Shown here in pieces: positions 22,327 to 32,573 of a stretch of DNA of 64,000 nt; the stretch's first letter is position 1, and each line of letters begins with the position of its first letter. A model generated the notes under the pieces. The model searched no databases, was not told the origin of the DNA, and worked only from the letters and a program-made list of their open reading frames with translations. The position numbers and the translations under genes are program-made. Source of the DNA: Topomyia yanbarensis (Eukaryota > Arthropoda > Insecta > Diptera > Culicidae); the NCBI RefSeq assembly GCF_030247195.1, contig NC_080672.1, positions 186,546,872 to 186,610,871 of the forward strand. Reading direction: 5' to 3'.

Positions 22327-25302
22327 CTAGTTAGCCGTGCCCGTCGTCTGTTGCTCGGTTCGCCAGATTACCTGTAGCCTACTGGCAATCTGGATGGTAG
22401 CAGCCGAGACTGCGTTCCACTTCTCCACCGTTTGACACATCCGCTGAATAAGGGTATCCGGGGTTGTGTCCCAGCCACAGACGTCAAGCATTGCTCTTCT
22501 TTCGACGTCGAACCGATGACATACGAACAGTATGTGTTCGGCAGTTTCATCTACATCTGGGCAGTCCGGGCAGACTGGGACCTCCGCGTGTCCGAACCTG
22601 TGGAGGTACTGACGGAAACAGCCATGGCCTGACAGGAATTGTGTCAGGTGGAAGTGAACTTCCCTATGGGGTCTTCCCACCCAGCTCGATATGCTAGGTA
22701 TCAGCCGGTGGGTCCACCTACCTTTCGAGGAGTTGTCCCACTCACGCTGCCATCTGGCGACCGAGATCACCCTGGTGCGCTCGCGGGCTCCCCTATTTCC
22801 ACGTAGCTCAAAGCACTCCTCATCTTCCCGAATGACCAGCCCGACTGGCATCATGCTCGCTATCACGCAGGATGCATCGTGTGATACCGTGCGGTAGGCA
22901 GATATCACTCTGAGGCACATCACGCGGTAGGTGCTCTCCAGTTTCCGTAGGTAACTGGTTACCCTCAGTGCTCTTGACCATGACGGGCCGCCGTACCTGA
23001 GGATAGATACGGCAACGCCTGCCAGTAACCTACGTCTACTGGCGCACACCTTTGAGCTGTTGGACATCATTCTCGATAGTGCCGCAACAGCAGTCGACGC
23101 TCTCTTGCACGTATAGTCGACATGGCTGCCGAAGGTCAGCTTGTCGTCTATAACGACTCCGAGAGACTTCAGACTTCGCTGTGAAGTGATCGCGACTTCT
23201 CCCACGTGGATAACTGCATGTTGTGCCGACTTGCGGTTGTTGACGATAACTACCTCCGTCTTATGATGAGCGAGCTCCAGGCCTCTCGCGCTCATCCATT
23301 CCTCCACCGTGCTAATCGCGTGTTCTGCGGTTAGTTCTACCTCAGGAATTGACTCCCCGTAGACCTCCAAGGTTACGTCGTCGGCAAAGCCGACGATCTT
23401 GACCCCAGGAGGGAACTTCAGTCTCAGAACCCCGTCGTACATGAGGTTCCATAGCACCGGGCCTAGGATCGAGCCCTGCGGAACTCCGGCGGTAATCGGA
23501 ACCCTTTTCTGACCGGCATCGGTCTCGTATAGCAGTACGCGGCTTTGGAAGTAACTTTCCAGGATCCGGTACAGACCCACCGGTAGGCTAAGCCGGTGTA
23601 ACGAGTGCGCGATGGCATCCCAGCTTGCGCTGTTGAATGCGTTCTTCACGTCAAGTGTCACTAACGCACAGTATCGAATACCTCGCCTTTTTCGTTGGAT
23701 CGCTATCTCGGCAGTATTTATCACTGAGTTGAGAGCGTCCACTGTGGACTTACCCTTCCGAAAGCCAAACTGGTTGCTTGACAGACCGCCCGTACCTTCC
23801 GCGTACGGGGTGAGCCTGTTGAGGATGATCCTCTCAAGCAGTTTGCCAGTCGTGTCTATCAGACAGATTGGTCTGTACGCCGATGGGTCGCCTGGCGGCT
23901 TCCCGGGCTTCGGCAACAGCACCAGTTTCTGCCTTTTCCATCTATCGGGGAAACGGCACTCGTCAAGGCATCTCTGCATAGCTAGCCTGAACATGTTCGG
24001 GTTCGCTATGATCGCTGCCTTGAGAGCGTTGTTCGGAACTCCATCCGACCCTGGAGCTTTGTTCATTGCTAGGGATTTAGCCACTGCGAGTAGTTCTTCG
24101 TTCGTCACTGGAGCCACCATTTCGACCGTGCCCGCACTGTCTCGTAGTGCAGGTGGCCAGGGGCTTGTGGCTCGAGACGGGAAGAGTACTTCGATAATCG
24201 TTGCCAACCGGTCCGGAGACCGTTCTGGGGGTGAGGAGCCCCCTTTGGTCTTGGCCATCACAATCCGGTAGGCGTCACCCCACGGATTCGCGTTGGCACT
24301 CTCACACAGGTTGTCGAAACACGCTCTCTTGCTGCTTTTAATAGCCTTGTTAAGGGCTAATTTCGCAGCTCGAAACACTTCACGGCGGTTCACTCTTGCA
24401 TCCTCGGTGCGAGCTCTTTGCATCCTACGTCTAGCTCTGAGGCAGGCTGACCGTAGAGCTGCAATCTCGGCACTCCACCAGTATACCGGGCATCTGCCGT
24501 TTCTTGGCAGTGTTTTTCTCGGCATAGTGGCGTCGCACGCGCGTGATAGAACAGCTACCAGCGCATCCCCGCTTAGACTGTCGGTGTTGGCCTCCAGTCC
24601 CAGGGCCGCGGTGAAAGCTTCGCTGTCGAAGTGATTGGACTTCCACCCGCGTACCTGACAGGGATCTCCCGCCCTCGGATGCTGCACATCATAGTTGATC
24701 TTAAAGCGGATTGCTAAATGATCACTATGGGTGTAGCCTTCGTCTACCCTCCATTCCATGCCTGGAGCCAGGCTCGGGCTGGCAAAGGTCAAATCAATCC
24801 ACGCCTCCACTCCGTTTCTACGGAATGTACTAGCGGAGCCATCATTAGCTAGCACAGTATCGAGTTTCGCAAACGCTTCCATTAGCGCTTGACCCCTGCT
24901 ATTTGTACAGCGGCTGCCCCACTCCACTGCCCAAGCGTTGAAGTCTCCCGCTATTACTACCGGTTTCCGGCTCACTAGGTCCGACGAGAGCCTGTCGATC
25001 ATCTGGTAGAACTGTTCTATTGGCCACCTTGGTGGGGCGTAGCAGCTGCAATAGAACACACCATTGATCTTGGCAATCGCCACACCCTCGGCGGAGGGGT
25101 GTATTACCTCTTGAACCGGGAACCTTCCCGTTGTACAGATTGCCACCATTCCAGACCCGTCCGACATCCAATTGCCGTTGCCGGCAGGGATGCTGTACGG
25201 GTCTGATAAGAGGGCGACATCTGTCCTCGACTCCGAGACCGACTGCCACAGCAGCTGTTGGGCTGCTGCACAATGGTTAAGATTTAGCTGTGTGACTCTC
25301 AC
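22327..25302 (-). CDS. W3 ORF2: AP endonuclease, reverse transcriptase, zinc knuckle (991 codons)
   Basis: Polyprotein for nicking the target and reverse-transcribing the element RNA. AP-type endonuclease, residues ~5-200: LNLNHC, SDPY at 33-36, GDFNAWAVEWGS at 119-130, SDH at 193-195. RT, ~395-730: KAPGSDGVPN, PKPGKPPGDPSAYRPIC, FGFRKGKSTVDAL, VTLDVKNAFNSASW, GVPQGSILGP, and catalytic FADD at 639-642. C-terminal knuckle: CPDC 911-914, His 923, Cys 928. The frame opens with GTG, overlapping the ORF1 stop as GTGA. The first ATG is only at codon 46, inside the endonuclease, so initiation is probably by coupling or -1 shifting. The catalytic Glu expected before PY is Asp here (the second-family element has Glu). 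Confidence 0.93.
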   Translation of the reverse strand: MRVTQLNLNHCAAAQQLLWQSVSESRTDVALLSDPYSIPAGNGNWMSDGSGMVAICTTGRFPVQEVIHPSAEGVAIAKINGVFYCSCYAPPRWPIEQFYQMIDRLSSDLVSRKPVVIAGDFNAWAVEWGSRCTNSRGQALMEAFAKLDTVLANDGSASTFRRNGVEAWIDLTFASPSLAPGMEWRVDEGYTHSDHLAIRFKINYDVQHPRAGDPCQVRGWKSNHFDSEAFTAALGLEANTDSLSGDALVAVLSRACDATMPRKTLPRNGRCPVYWWSAEIAALRSACLRARRRMQRARTEDARVNRREVFRAAKLALNKAIKSSKRACFDNLCESANANPWGDAYRIVMAKTKGGSSPPERSPDRLATIIEVLFPSRATSPWPPALRDSAGTVEMVAPVTNEELLAVAKSLAMNKAPGSDGVPNNALKAAIIANPNMFRLAMQRCLDECRFPDRWKRQKLVLLPKPGKPPGDPSAYRPICLIDTTGKLLERIILNRLTPYAEGTGGLSSNQFGFRKGKSTVDALNSVINTAEIAIQRKRRGIRYCALVTLDVKNAFNSASWDAIAHSLHRLSLPVGLYRILESYFQSRVLLYETDAGQKRVPITAGVPQGSILGPVLWNLMYDGVLRLKFPPGVKIVGFADDVTLEVYGESIPEVELTAEHAISTVEEWMSARGLELAHHKTEVVIVNNRKSAQHAVIHVGEVAITSQRSLKSLGVVIDDKLTFGSHVDYTCKRASTAVAALSRMMSNSSKVCASRRRLLAGVAVSILRYGGPSWSRALRVTSYLRKLESTYRVMCLRVISAYRTVSHDASCVIASMMPVGLVIREDEECFELRGNRGARERTRVISVARWQREWDNSSKGRWTHRLIPSISSWVGRPHREVHFHLTQFLSGHGCFRQYLHRFGHAEVPVCPDCPDVDETAEHILFVCHRFDVERRAMLDVCGWDTTPDTLIQRMCQTVEKWNAVSAATIQIASRLQVIWRTEQQTTGTAN

Positions 25303-26771
25303 GGCTTCTTCTTATTTAACTCGCCGAAGGGACACGAAGGTCCGCCCATAGCATGTTTATGGGCTTGCTTCTTAGAGGTGCAGATAAGGCACTTATATGC
25401 CTTAGTGCATCCCCGCTCTTTATGCCCCTCCTCGCCGCATCGACGACATAGCTTGCTCCTGTCTATGCCATTGCATTCGTAAGCTTTATGGCCGGATTCT
25501 AGGCACCGATAGCACCTGTCCACTGAAGGCGGCTGGGGTATACTAATAGGGCATACCGACCAGCCGATCTTCAGCTTCCCTTTCTCGGTTACCTTTTTGG
25601 CATCCGCATTGAGTAGCCTGAGGTAGGCTACTTGGGTGCCAGAGGGTCCGTCCCTCAATCGCACAGAGGCCCGCTCGATTGTGACGCCGCAGTGCTCCTT
25701 GACGGCTGCGACGACGTCTTCTGCGGTCGCGAACTCGTCCAAGTGCTTGCACTGGAGAGTTGTTTCCGCACCTAGCGACCTGATTTGGGCGCCCTCGCCA
25801 AGGACCTCTTGAGCCAAGGCCTTATATATTGCACTTGATTGTGCGCCTCGCTTCAGCACCAGGAGCATCTCTCCCGTGTTGGTGCGTCTTACGCTACGCA
25901 CATCCTGCCCAAGGGCCGAGAGGCTTTCGGCCGCCTTCATCGATTTAAGGACATCGGCGTATTTGTCCTTGTCGGTTTTTAACCACAAGGCTTCGCCTCT
26001 GTCCTTGGCCTTCCTCGCAGGCCGCGGTACCTCCGGTTTCGGTGCCGGCTTTTTCTTGGTAACCAGCGTCCAGGGGTTTGAGCCCCCCTGCCCCGGTCGT
26101 GCCGGGTTGCTGGTACCATCGCTCTCCACAGCGAGGTCACTCTCGCCCTCACTTACCTCACCCAGGCGGCGTTTGACCTTGACGGTTGCACGCCGAGTGG
26201 TGTCGGTTTTGGCACCCTCTCCTGGCGACTTCCTAGGGCGCTTCGCATTCGATGCCGTCTTGCGATTGCCCTTTCCTTTTCCCTTCGAGGGGAACTCGGT
26301 CGCCGCTCCGATCGACGTGGCTGCTCCGTAGAAGGTAAAGGCCACTGTCTGTGAACCTCTATTGACCTTCTCTCTTTCCTCCCTATTGGAGGCCACTGTC
26401 TGGGTTTCTCTGTCGGGCCTCTCCCGACATTCCACCCTCTCAACATATGCCTGCTGTTCCTGTCTTGCGACACGAACAGCTTTCCGGAGCTCCAGAAGGC
26501 TCAACTTCAACTCCTTGGCTATGTTCTGCTTTGCGCTAGCGAAGTCGATTATAGCATCGAGTTGCTTCGCTACTTTGCGCATCGCAGCTATTGGCCCCTC
26601 CGATGCATTGGTAGGGGTATTGCCTACCGCTGCTGGGGGGTCACTGGTGCTTTCAGGTGCAGCACTCATCGCTCCACTACTCTCCCCACGGGGGGGAGAC
26701 CTCGCCAAACCACCTCTTGCGAAGGGGTTTGGCACCTCCGTCTGTTTATTTTTATTTTTATTTGCCTCCAT
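25299..26771 (-). CDS. W3 ORF1: gag-like RNA-binding protein (490 codons)
   Basis: ATG at 26771 (MEANKNKNKQTEVPNPFARG); an upstream in-frame GTG exists, but the ATG is preferred. The N-terminal half is charged and low in structure, with RK-rich nuclear-localisation-like stretches (KGKGNRKTASNAKRPRKSPG). The C-terminal part has the R1/Jockey ORF1 fold region and three knuckles at about residues 420-485: CYRCLESGHKAYEC, CRRCGEEGHKERGC, and a CLIC-type third. It ends GELNKKKP, with its TGA overlapping the ORF2 frame. It binds element RNA to form the transposition particle. Confidence 0.9.
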   Translation of the reverse strand: MEANKNKNKQTEVPNPFARGGLARSPPRGESSGAMSAAPESTSDPPAAVGNTPTNASEGPIAAMRKVAKQLDAIIDFASAKQNIAKELKLSLLELRKAVRVARQEQQAYVERVECRERPDRETQTVASNREEREKVNRGSQTVAFTFYGAATSIGAATEFPSKGKGKGNRKTASNAKRPRKSPGEGAKTDTTRRATVKVKRRLGEVSEGESDLAVESDGTSNPARPGQGGSNPWTLVTKKKPAPKPEVPRPARKAKDRGEALWLKTDKDKYADVLKSMKAAESLSALGQDVRSVRRTNTGEMLLVLKRGAQSSAIYKALAQEVLGEGAQIRSLGAETTLQCKHLDEFATAEDVVAAVKEHCGVTIERASVRLRDGPSGTQVAYLRLLNADAKKVTEKGKLKIGWSVCPISIPQPPSVDRCYRCLESGHKAYECNGIDRSKLCRRCGEEGHKERGCTKAYKCLICTSKKQAHKHAMGGPSCPFGELNKKKP

Positions 26772-27119
26772 GTATAGTCCCACGAGTAGCGCGAGAAATA
26801 TATGTCCGCCACGCCAGAGCTCCGCATTAGCGTGGTAAGGGACGCTTACTGTGGGGGTTGCCCAGGTACCCCACAGGCTCCGTTAACGATCGAGCATCTT
26901 TTTCACCCCCTCGATCACTCATCCCTCGGCACGGGTCGCTTCACGCCTTGGAATTGGGGTTATGCCCTACCTTGCTTTACGTGGTGATCTCGGCCCGGAT
27001 CATCACAACCATCCTCCTTTACCAGGGCTTTGGACCTGTAGCTCTGGTTCTCAATAGTTCCATGTACGTATGTTATTACAGACATGCTACTATTGGGATC
27101 CGTCATTCGCTAGCGGAGT
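26772..27119 (-). other. W3 5' UTR
   Basis: About 350 bp between the microsatellite target (27120) and the ORF1 ATG. GC-richer than its surroundings. No coding frame supported. The internal promoter expected for R1-clade elements should lie here, but no motif is assignable by eye. Confidence 0.6.
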
Positions 27120-27980
27120 TATGTATGTTTGTGTGTATGTGTATGTGTGTATGTGCGGATTTGTTAACAAAATGTCCACATCGGTTACTCGGAGATGGCT
27201 GAACCGATTTTTACAAACTAAGATTCAAATGAAAGGTATAATATTCCCATAGGTTGCTATTGAATTTCATTTTCAACCGACATCTTGTTCCGAATTACGA
27301 GTTGAAGAGTATGGTTACAAAACAAAATTTGTTGATTTTTCCAAATCGGTTTCTCGGAATTTTCTGAACCGATTTTGACAAACTTAATTTTAAATGAAAG
27401 GTCCATCAGCTGCTGTTGAATTTTGAGTGGATCCGAGTTCTGGTTCCTGAATTACAGGGTGATACGTACGATCACGCAGCAAATCCCGATTGTAACGAAT
27501 TCTGCGATGAATGTAAAAAGGTGATTTTTTTTTCCAAAATGTAAACACAACTGTTGAATTTGTAGATCTAGGTCCCCAACAGTCATTCAAAGTCTCTTTG
27601 GCCACACTGGCCACCATCGACGGATCCGGAAGCATCCAAAGTCAGAATAACGGTTATATTGGTTTCTCGAAAATGGCTAGATTTGCTCAACTTAGTCTCA
27701 AATGAAAGGTGTTGCGTCCCCAGAAACTGATATTAAATTCCATCTCCATCCGACTTCCAGCACCGGAGTTACGGGTTGTGGAGGTCGATCACATAGAAAA
27801 CTCCGATTCAAACCGATACCGCGATGAATGCAAAAAGGTGCTCTTATATATACTTACCAAGTGTAATAAGAATGAAAGACATTTCCATAAAGTTATATTG
27901 TACGAACCAGCTATTAAATCGTAGTTTGGAGAAATGAGAAAGGCACAATTGCACCTCTAGGTGGATTAAAACAGGTTTTT
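27120..27980 (+). repeat. R-A repeat, right half of the copy interrupted by W3
   Basis: Starts with the duplicated TATGTATGTTTGTG (27120-27133), continues as microsatellite, ACAAAATGTCCACATCGG, and the usual blocks to ATGAGAAAGGCACAATTGCA, CTAGGTGGATTAAAACAGG, TTTTT. Together with 21213-21394 it makes one complete R-A. Confidence 0.85.
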
Positions 27981-28375
27981 AAAAACGGGAAACATAACTG
28001 ATATTTTCCAACATACGGGTAACGTTGATTGCGACAGCGATTGGTTAAAAATTAGTCTTAAAGGCGTACACAATGCGCTTACGCATCTTTTCAGTATAGT
28101 TAAAGGAATACCATCTGGTCCTGCCGATGTTGAAGACTTTAGCTTTCTCATAGCAGTTAGAATATCTTCATCAGTAAATTGAATAATACCTAAATTAATT
28201 ACATCATGAGGGACATCTTGAAGACTAGGCTCCACCTGAATGGAGTTGGCCAAGACTTTTTTAAACACACTTGTGAAATGCTGCGCAAATAGGTCACAGA
28301 TGCCGCTTGGGTTGCTTGATGTTTCATTTGCAAGGAACATACTGGAAGGAAGCCCATTTTCTTTACGTTATAAGC
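27981..28375 (-). pseudogene. LINE reverse-transcriptase fragment, N-terminal RT region (Jockey-like)
   Basis: Minus-strand frame: NPSGICDLFAQHFTSVFKK, then FTDEDILTAMRKLKSSTSAG, PDGIPLTILKRC, LPVCWKISVMFPVFKN. This is the start of a Jockey-like RT domain (K-x-S-S-x-GPDGIP). It ends after a Lys codon where R-A terminates in AGGTTTTT. 28376-28560 shows no gene. Confidence 0.8.
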
Positions 28376-28560
28376 CTTTCAGACAACAGTTTTCCCTGTT
28401 TGTTTCTGCCTTGATGGATATCGGAACAGTGACGACAATTGAAGGAAAATTAATGCATGATTTTTAATCATTTTTGCATTCCATCTATTGCTTTATTTTA
28501 ACTTGTAAAAATTCCGAAAAAATAAACTTTCACTGAGCCACCATATGGACAATAAAATTA

Positions 28561-29907
28561 GGGGAATTGTGGGAAAAACCGACACTGTGGGTAAAACCGA
28601 CACCCCACAACTTTTCCTAGAAATCAAATTTTTATTCATTTCATAATGATACAATATTATTAGTACGTTTATTTAGAGCATTTGAAGAAAAATTGGATTT
28701 ACGTTGGTGCGCCGAATGTCATAAAAATTAACAAAACATTCGACAGCAGCGTTCATACTCGTCTGGATGTAAAATTTCGATGGTAGATTTTAAGGTTTAA
28801 ACCGAACGAAAGTTTTTCAAATCACCCCATTTTTCAGTACCTATTATTATCGGCCTGTCCTATGATCAACTAGGTGCATTGAAGACGAGTTTGAAAAATT
28901 CAATATTTTTAATTGCTTTTATAAAAAAACGTGCGCTGTTGGGGTAAAACCCTAATGGTTAGGGTAAAACCGACACCCTGTTAAGATGGTTGTGTATAGT
29001 TGCGATTCATTTCAAAATACTGGGGATCTTTGTGACACTTCAATTAGCCTATTAGAACACTATAGTATTAGCAGAAATGCACAGAAATACTTTTATTGTG
29101 TTTATTTCTTGTAAGTCTCTTTAAAAATCAAAAATTGGAATTTTTGCTTATCTGATTCTAACGAAGCTTTTGCTATTTCTGCAAAAAGGTCATCAAACCG
29201 AATTTCTAGTGTTCTCTTGGTTTGTCATAGACGAATTTTATCACATTGAGACAATGATATTATGTATACTCCAATAGATCGTTGATGATCAGAGTCCGAA
29301 AAATCAAATCTAAAAAAGATAGTTTTACTAAGAAGTGTGTGTGTCACTTATAAGTGAATGAATTCAATTGGCAGAACGTAGAACGCTTGAAAATCTTCTC
29401 TTATGAAATAAAATGACACTGGAGGTTGCAATGATGTGCGCAAGGATTATTTGGAAATACTCATATCAATAAATAATCCTATAGCATAAAATACTCTTAT
29501 TTATAGAACTACGCTTTCGAACTTTCTTCCCCTCACTACATGATGAAGCAATAAAAAGCACATATTTGCATCATACATACTCACACTTTATTAATCACGC
29601 ATATATCTCATTTTTAATAAAGATAAAGATTTTAATAAAGTGGAGAGAAAATAAATTAAAGGGGGTGTCGATCTTACCCCTATGGAGTGTCGGTTTTACC
29701 CGCAGTGCTTACTAAAAGTCACTTTGTTTTCCAAGTTTTACAACCAATATTTTTTAATGAAATTAATTTTTTGAAGCGCTGAAAAAATTAAGTCTTGTTA
29801 AGAATTTTCTGAAGAAGAATTCTGCATAAAAATTATAATTTTATTGGTTTTGTGGCAACTTAGAAAAAGTGTTAAGCTTAAGGTGTCGGTTTTAACCATA
29901 ATTCCCC
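28561..29907. mobile_element. 1.35-kb non-autonomous DNA transposon/MITE, ~25-bp TIRs, TA duplication
   Basis: The left end GGGGAATTGTGGGAAAAACC then GACAC, and the reverse complement of the right end GGGGAATTATGGTTAAAACC then GACAC, match at most positions. Flanking dinucleotide is TA on both sides (28559-28560, 29908-29909), as for Tc1/mariner-type integration. The subterminal motif GGGTAAAACCGACACC recurs near 28590, 28965 and, inverted, near 29675 and 29695. There is no transposase frame. A diverged second copy of the right third lies at 58021-58431. Confidence 0.85.
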
Positions 29908-29971
29908 TACCTATTTTTTCCATCCGTTATTTGACACGGCATTTGCGAAAGCTTTTTACGCCAAAGTTTCC

Positions 29972-30933
29972 TTTTGCCTTTCTCATGTAAAGAAAGGCTA
30001 TGCAATTACTGTAAAAATCGACTTTTTAATCGAGGCCCGGAGGGCCGAGTGTCATACACCATTCGATTCAGTTCGTCGAGATCGGCAAATGTCTGTGTGT
30101 ATGTATGTGTGTATATATATATGTGTGTGTATGTGTGTGTCATTTGAACTCACACAATTTTCTCAGAGATGGCTGAACCGATTTTTGCAAACTTAGTTTC
30201 ATCTGAAAGGTATAACGCTCCCATAAGCTGCTATTGAATTTTTAGTTGATCCTACTTCCGGTTCCGGAGTTACGAGTTGAAGAGTGCGGTCACACAGCAA
30301 ATTCCCATATAAACTGGTACCACCATGATGTTCAAATGATGTAAAACATATTAAAATTGATGTAACATTACTCTAGTTTGCGGGTCTGGATCACTAATGA
30401 TCAATTAAAGCAGCTTTGACCACATTGGCCACCTATGACGGTTCATGACGCCCCCGGGGAACCCGCAAAGTTCCTAAGCTAATATCACACCCATTCCCCA
30501 ACGAATTCTCTACCGATTTTTTCAAACCTGATTTCGAATGAAAGATACAGTAATTCTGTTGACTGCTGCTGAATTTCATTCGGTTCTGACTCTTGCTTCC
30601 GAAGTTACAGGGGTGTTAGTAAGGATACACTGGAATTTCCCATATAAATCGGCACAATCGTAATACCTCAGAGGCTAAAAACTATTGAAATGGTCACCAG
30701 ATTACTTCTAATCGCAGATCTAGGTCACTGATTGCCAATCAAACATTCTTTGAATATATTGTCCACTATCGACGATTCCGGAATTCCGGGAATATTCCAC
30801 AATTAAAGTCACATCGGTTCTTCGGTAATGACTGAACCGATTTTCTCAAACCAAGTCTCAAATGGAAGGCAAAATATGTAGTTGGGTATTGAGTCGCCGA
30901 CCCTCCCCCCCTCCGCCTTGCCCTTACACCTCC
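29972..30933 (+). repeat. R-B repeat, right end deleted
   Basis: TTTTGCCTTTCTCATGTAAAG, core TCGAGGCCCGGAGGGCCGAG, microsatellite with an ATATATAT patch (30100-30145), CATTTGAACTCACACAATTT, and blocks up to the C-rich stretch. It then jumps at ~30933 straight into the interior of R-A, skipping the R-A left end and microsatellite. Confidence 0.8.
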
Positions 30934-31426
30934 TTGAATTTCATTTTCAACCGACATCTTGTTCCGGATTACGAGTTCAAGAGTATGGTTACAAAACAAA
31001 ATTTGTTGATTTGTCCACATCGGTTTCTCGGAATTTTCTGAACCGATTTTGACAAACTTGATTTTAAATGGAAGGTCCATCAGCTGCTGTTGAATTTTGT
31101 GTGGATCCGAGTTCTGGTTTCTGAATTACAGGGTGATACGTACGATCACGCAGCAAAACCCGATTCTAACGAATTCTGCGATGGATGTAAAAAGGTGATT
31201 TTTTTCCAAAATGTAAACCCAACTGTTGAATTTGTAGATTTGTTGCAACGGTTGAATTTGTAGATCTAGGTCACCATTAGTCATTCAAAGTATCTTTGGC
31301 CACACTGGCCACCATCGACGAATCCGGAAGCGTCCAAATTCAGAATAACGGTTACATTGGTTTCTCGAAAATGGCTAGAACAATTTGATCAATTTAGTCT
31401 CAAATGAAAGGTGTTGCGTTCCCAGA
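30934..31426 (+). repeat. R-A repeat interior, first part
   Basis: TTGAATTTCATTTTCAACCG onward through the CACATCGGTTTCTCGGAATT block to GGTGTTGCGTTCCCAGA, where foreign sequence begins. Confidence 0.75.
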
Positions 31427-32573
31427 ATATATTTCAACCATAGGCTCTGTTGATTAAACTATATAGCTGAATCATATGTTGGATGTTTTCATGTAACTTT
31501 AAAATGTTTCACAATATCGCCTTGATGTCAAAGAGAAAGTTGCAGGAAAGTTTACGGGCCTTTTGAAAAACCTATTATTGTTCATGGAGAAACGCGACTA
31601 ACTTATGAAAATGTCGTAATAAAACAAAATAATTGTGTTGTTAAAACAAATGTTAAAATATCTCGAGAACTACTACATTTTAGAAATTTTTTGTTAAGAG
31701 CATTTCGATTTAAAATGGCGTTTAGAATCATATTCAAAAAGAAAATTGTATTTTTGACTGCAAATAGTAAGAATTATAATAAAATGTCAAAATTTGTTGT
31801 TAGGAAAACTTTTTTATTGAAAGCTTCTCCAGGATCCAAATACACTAAAAAAGTTGCTTTTACGTCTTTAAAACGATATTAAATTTTTGACATTTTTTTA
31901 TGGGGTTACGCGAATAACTTTTAAAAAGAGCATAATTACACGAATTAATTGTTTTTGAAGGAGCAAAATTTCAAATATCTCGAAAACTATCGCATTTTGG
32001 AAGATTTTTGTTAAATTCATTTTGATTTTAAATGGTGCTTAGAATTATATTCTGTAATAGAATTACAATTTTGTATGTTTATTAGTATGAAATTTAAAAA
32101 CATGTACGAAGTTATTGTTAGGAAAACTTTTTTACCGATTTATTCTCCATCATGCAATCACATTCAAAATGTTTCTTTTCTCTTTAGGTTTTTGGTAACA
32201 AAATATAAAAAAAAAATTAAAAGAATGGGTTTTTTTCGCAATTTAAATTATCATAAATTGTTGTTTTTTGAAAAATGCCACAACATATTTTTCAGTGTAT
32301 ATTTTTTTCAGACAAAAAGTATTTCATTCCCTGTAACTCGTTCTCAGATAGTTTTGCTGTATAAAATACAGTAATCGAACAAAAAAATTTGAAATTCATA
32401 CACGTAGAAACGTTTACGCCCTTTTGATCAGTTGCTCTTGAGTCAAAATGATCTTATTATCTCTGGAAAATATTTACTCTTGCATGACGGTGAAACGTGT
32501 AAACTTTCATTGGAATCTAAGATGGTCGGTCACGATTTTAAAGATTTTCGGACGGATCTTCGTGGAATTCCTC
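31427..32573. mobile_element. Unclassified ~1.15-kb AT-rich insertion in R-A
   Basis: Uninterrupted R-A reads CCCAGAAACTGATATT (27720). Here that point is opened by about 1.15 kb of AT-rich sequence. Two diverged copies of one module occur inside, around 31640-31880 and 31950-32190. Both contain ATATCTCGA-AACTA, a GATTTAAAATGG-like block and TTGTTAGGAAAACTTTTTTA. No clear TIR or target duplication, and no protein family in the short frames (63-99 codons). Confidence 0.55.

Larger units (their letters stand above)
21395..27119 (-). mobile_element. Full-length Waldo-like R1-clade non-LTR retrotransposon W3
   Basis: Minus-strand element of about 5.7 kb: 5' UTR, ORF1 (gag-like, zinc knuckles), ORF2 (endonuclease-RT-zinc knuckle), 3' UTR with minisatellite, poly(A). 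Both ends lie in the (TATG)n of an R-A repeat. The 14-bp TATGTATGTTTGTG on each side is recognisable as a target-site duplication because GTTTG is a rare variant in the array. Known biology: Waldo-family R1-clade elements target (ACAY)n repeats. No disabling stop is seen in either ORF, so this may be a recently active copy. Confidence 0.92.

Noticed and set aside
23612..24271. 219-codon plus-strand frame opposite W3 ORF2 (similar at 9625-10161)
   Set aside because: Antisense shadow of the reverse-transcriptase frame, repeated wherever that ORF occurs.
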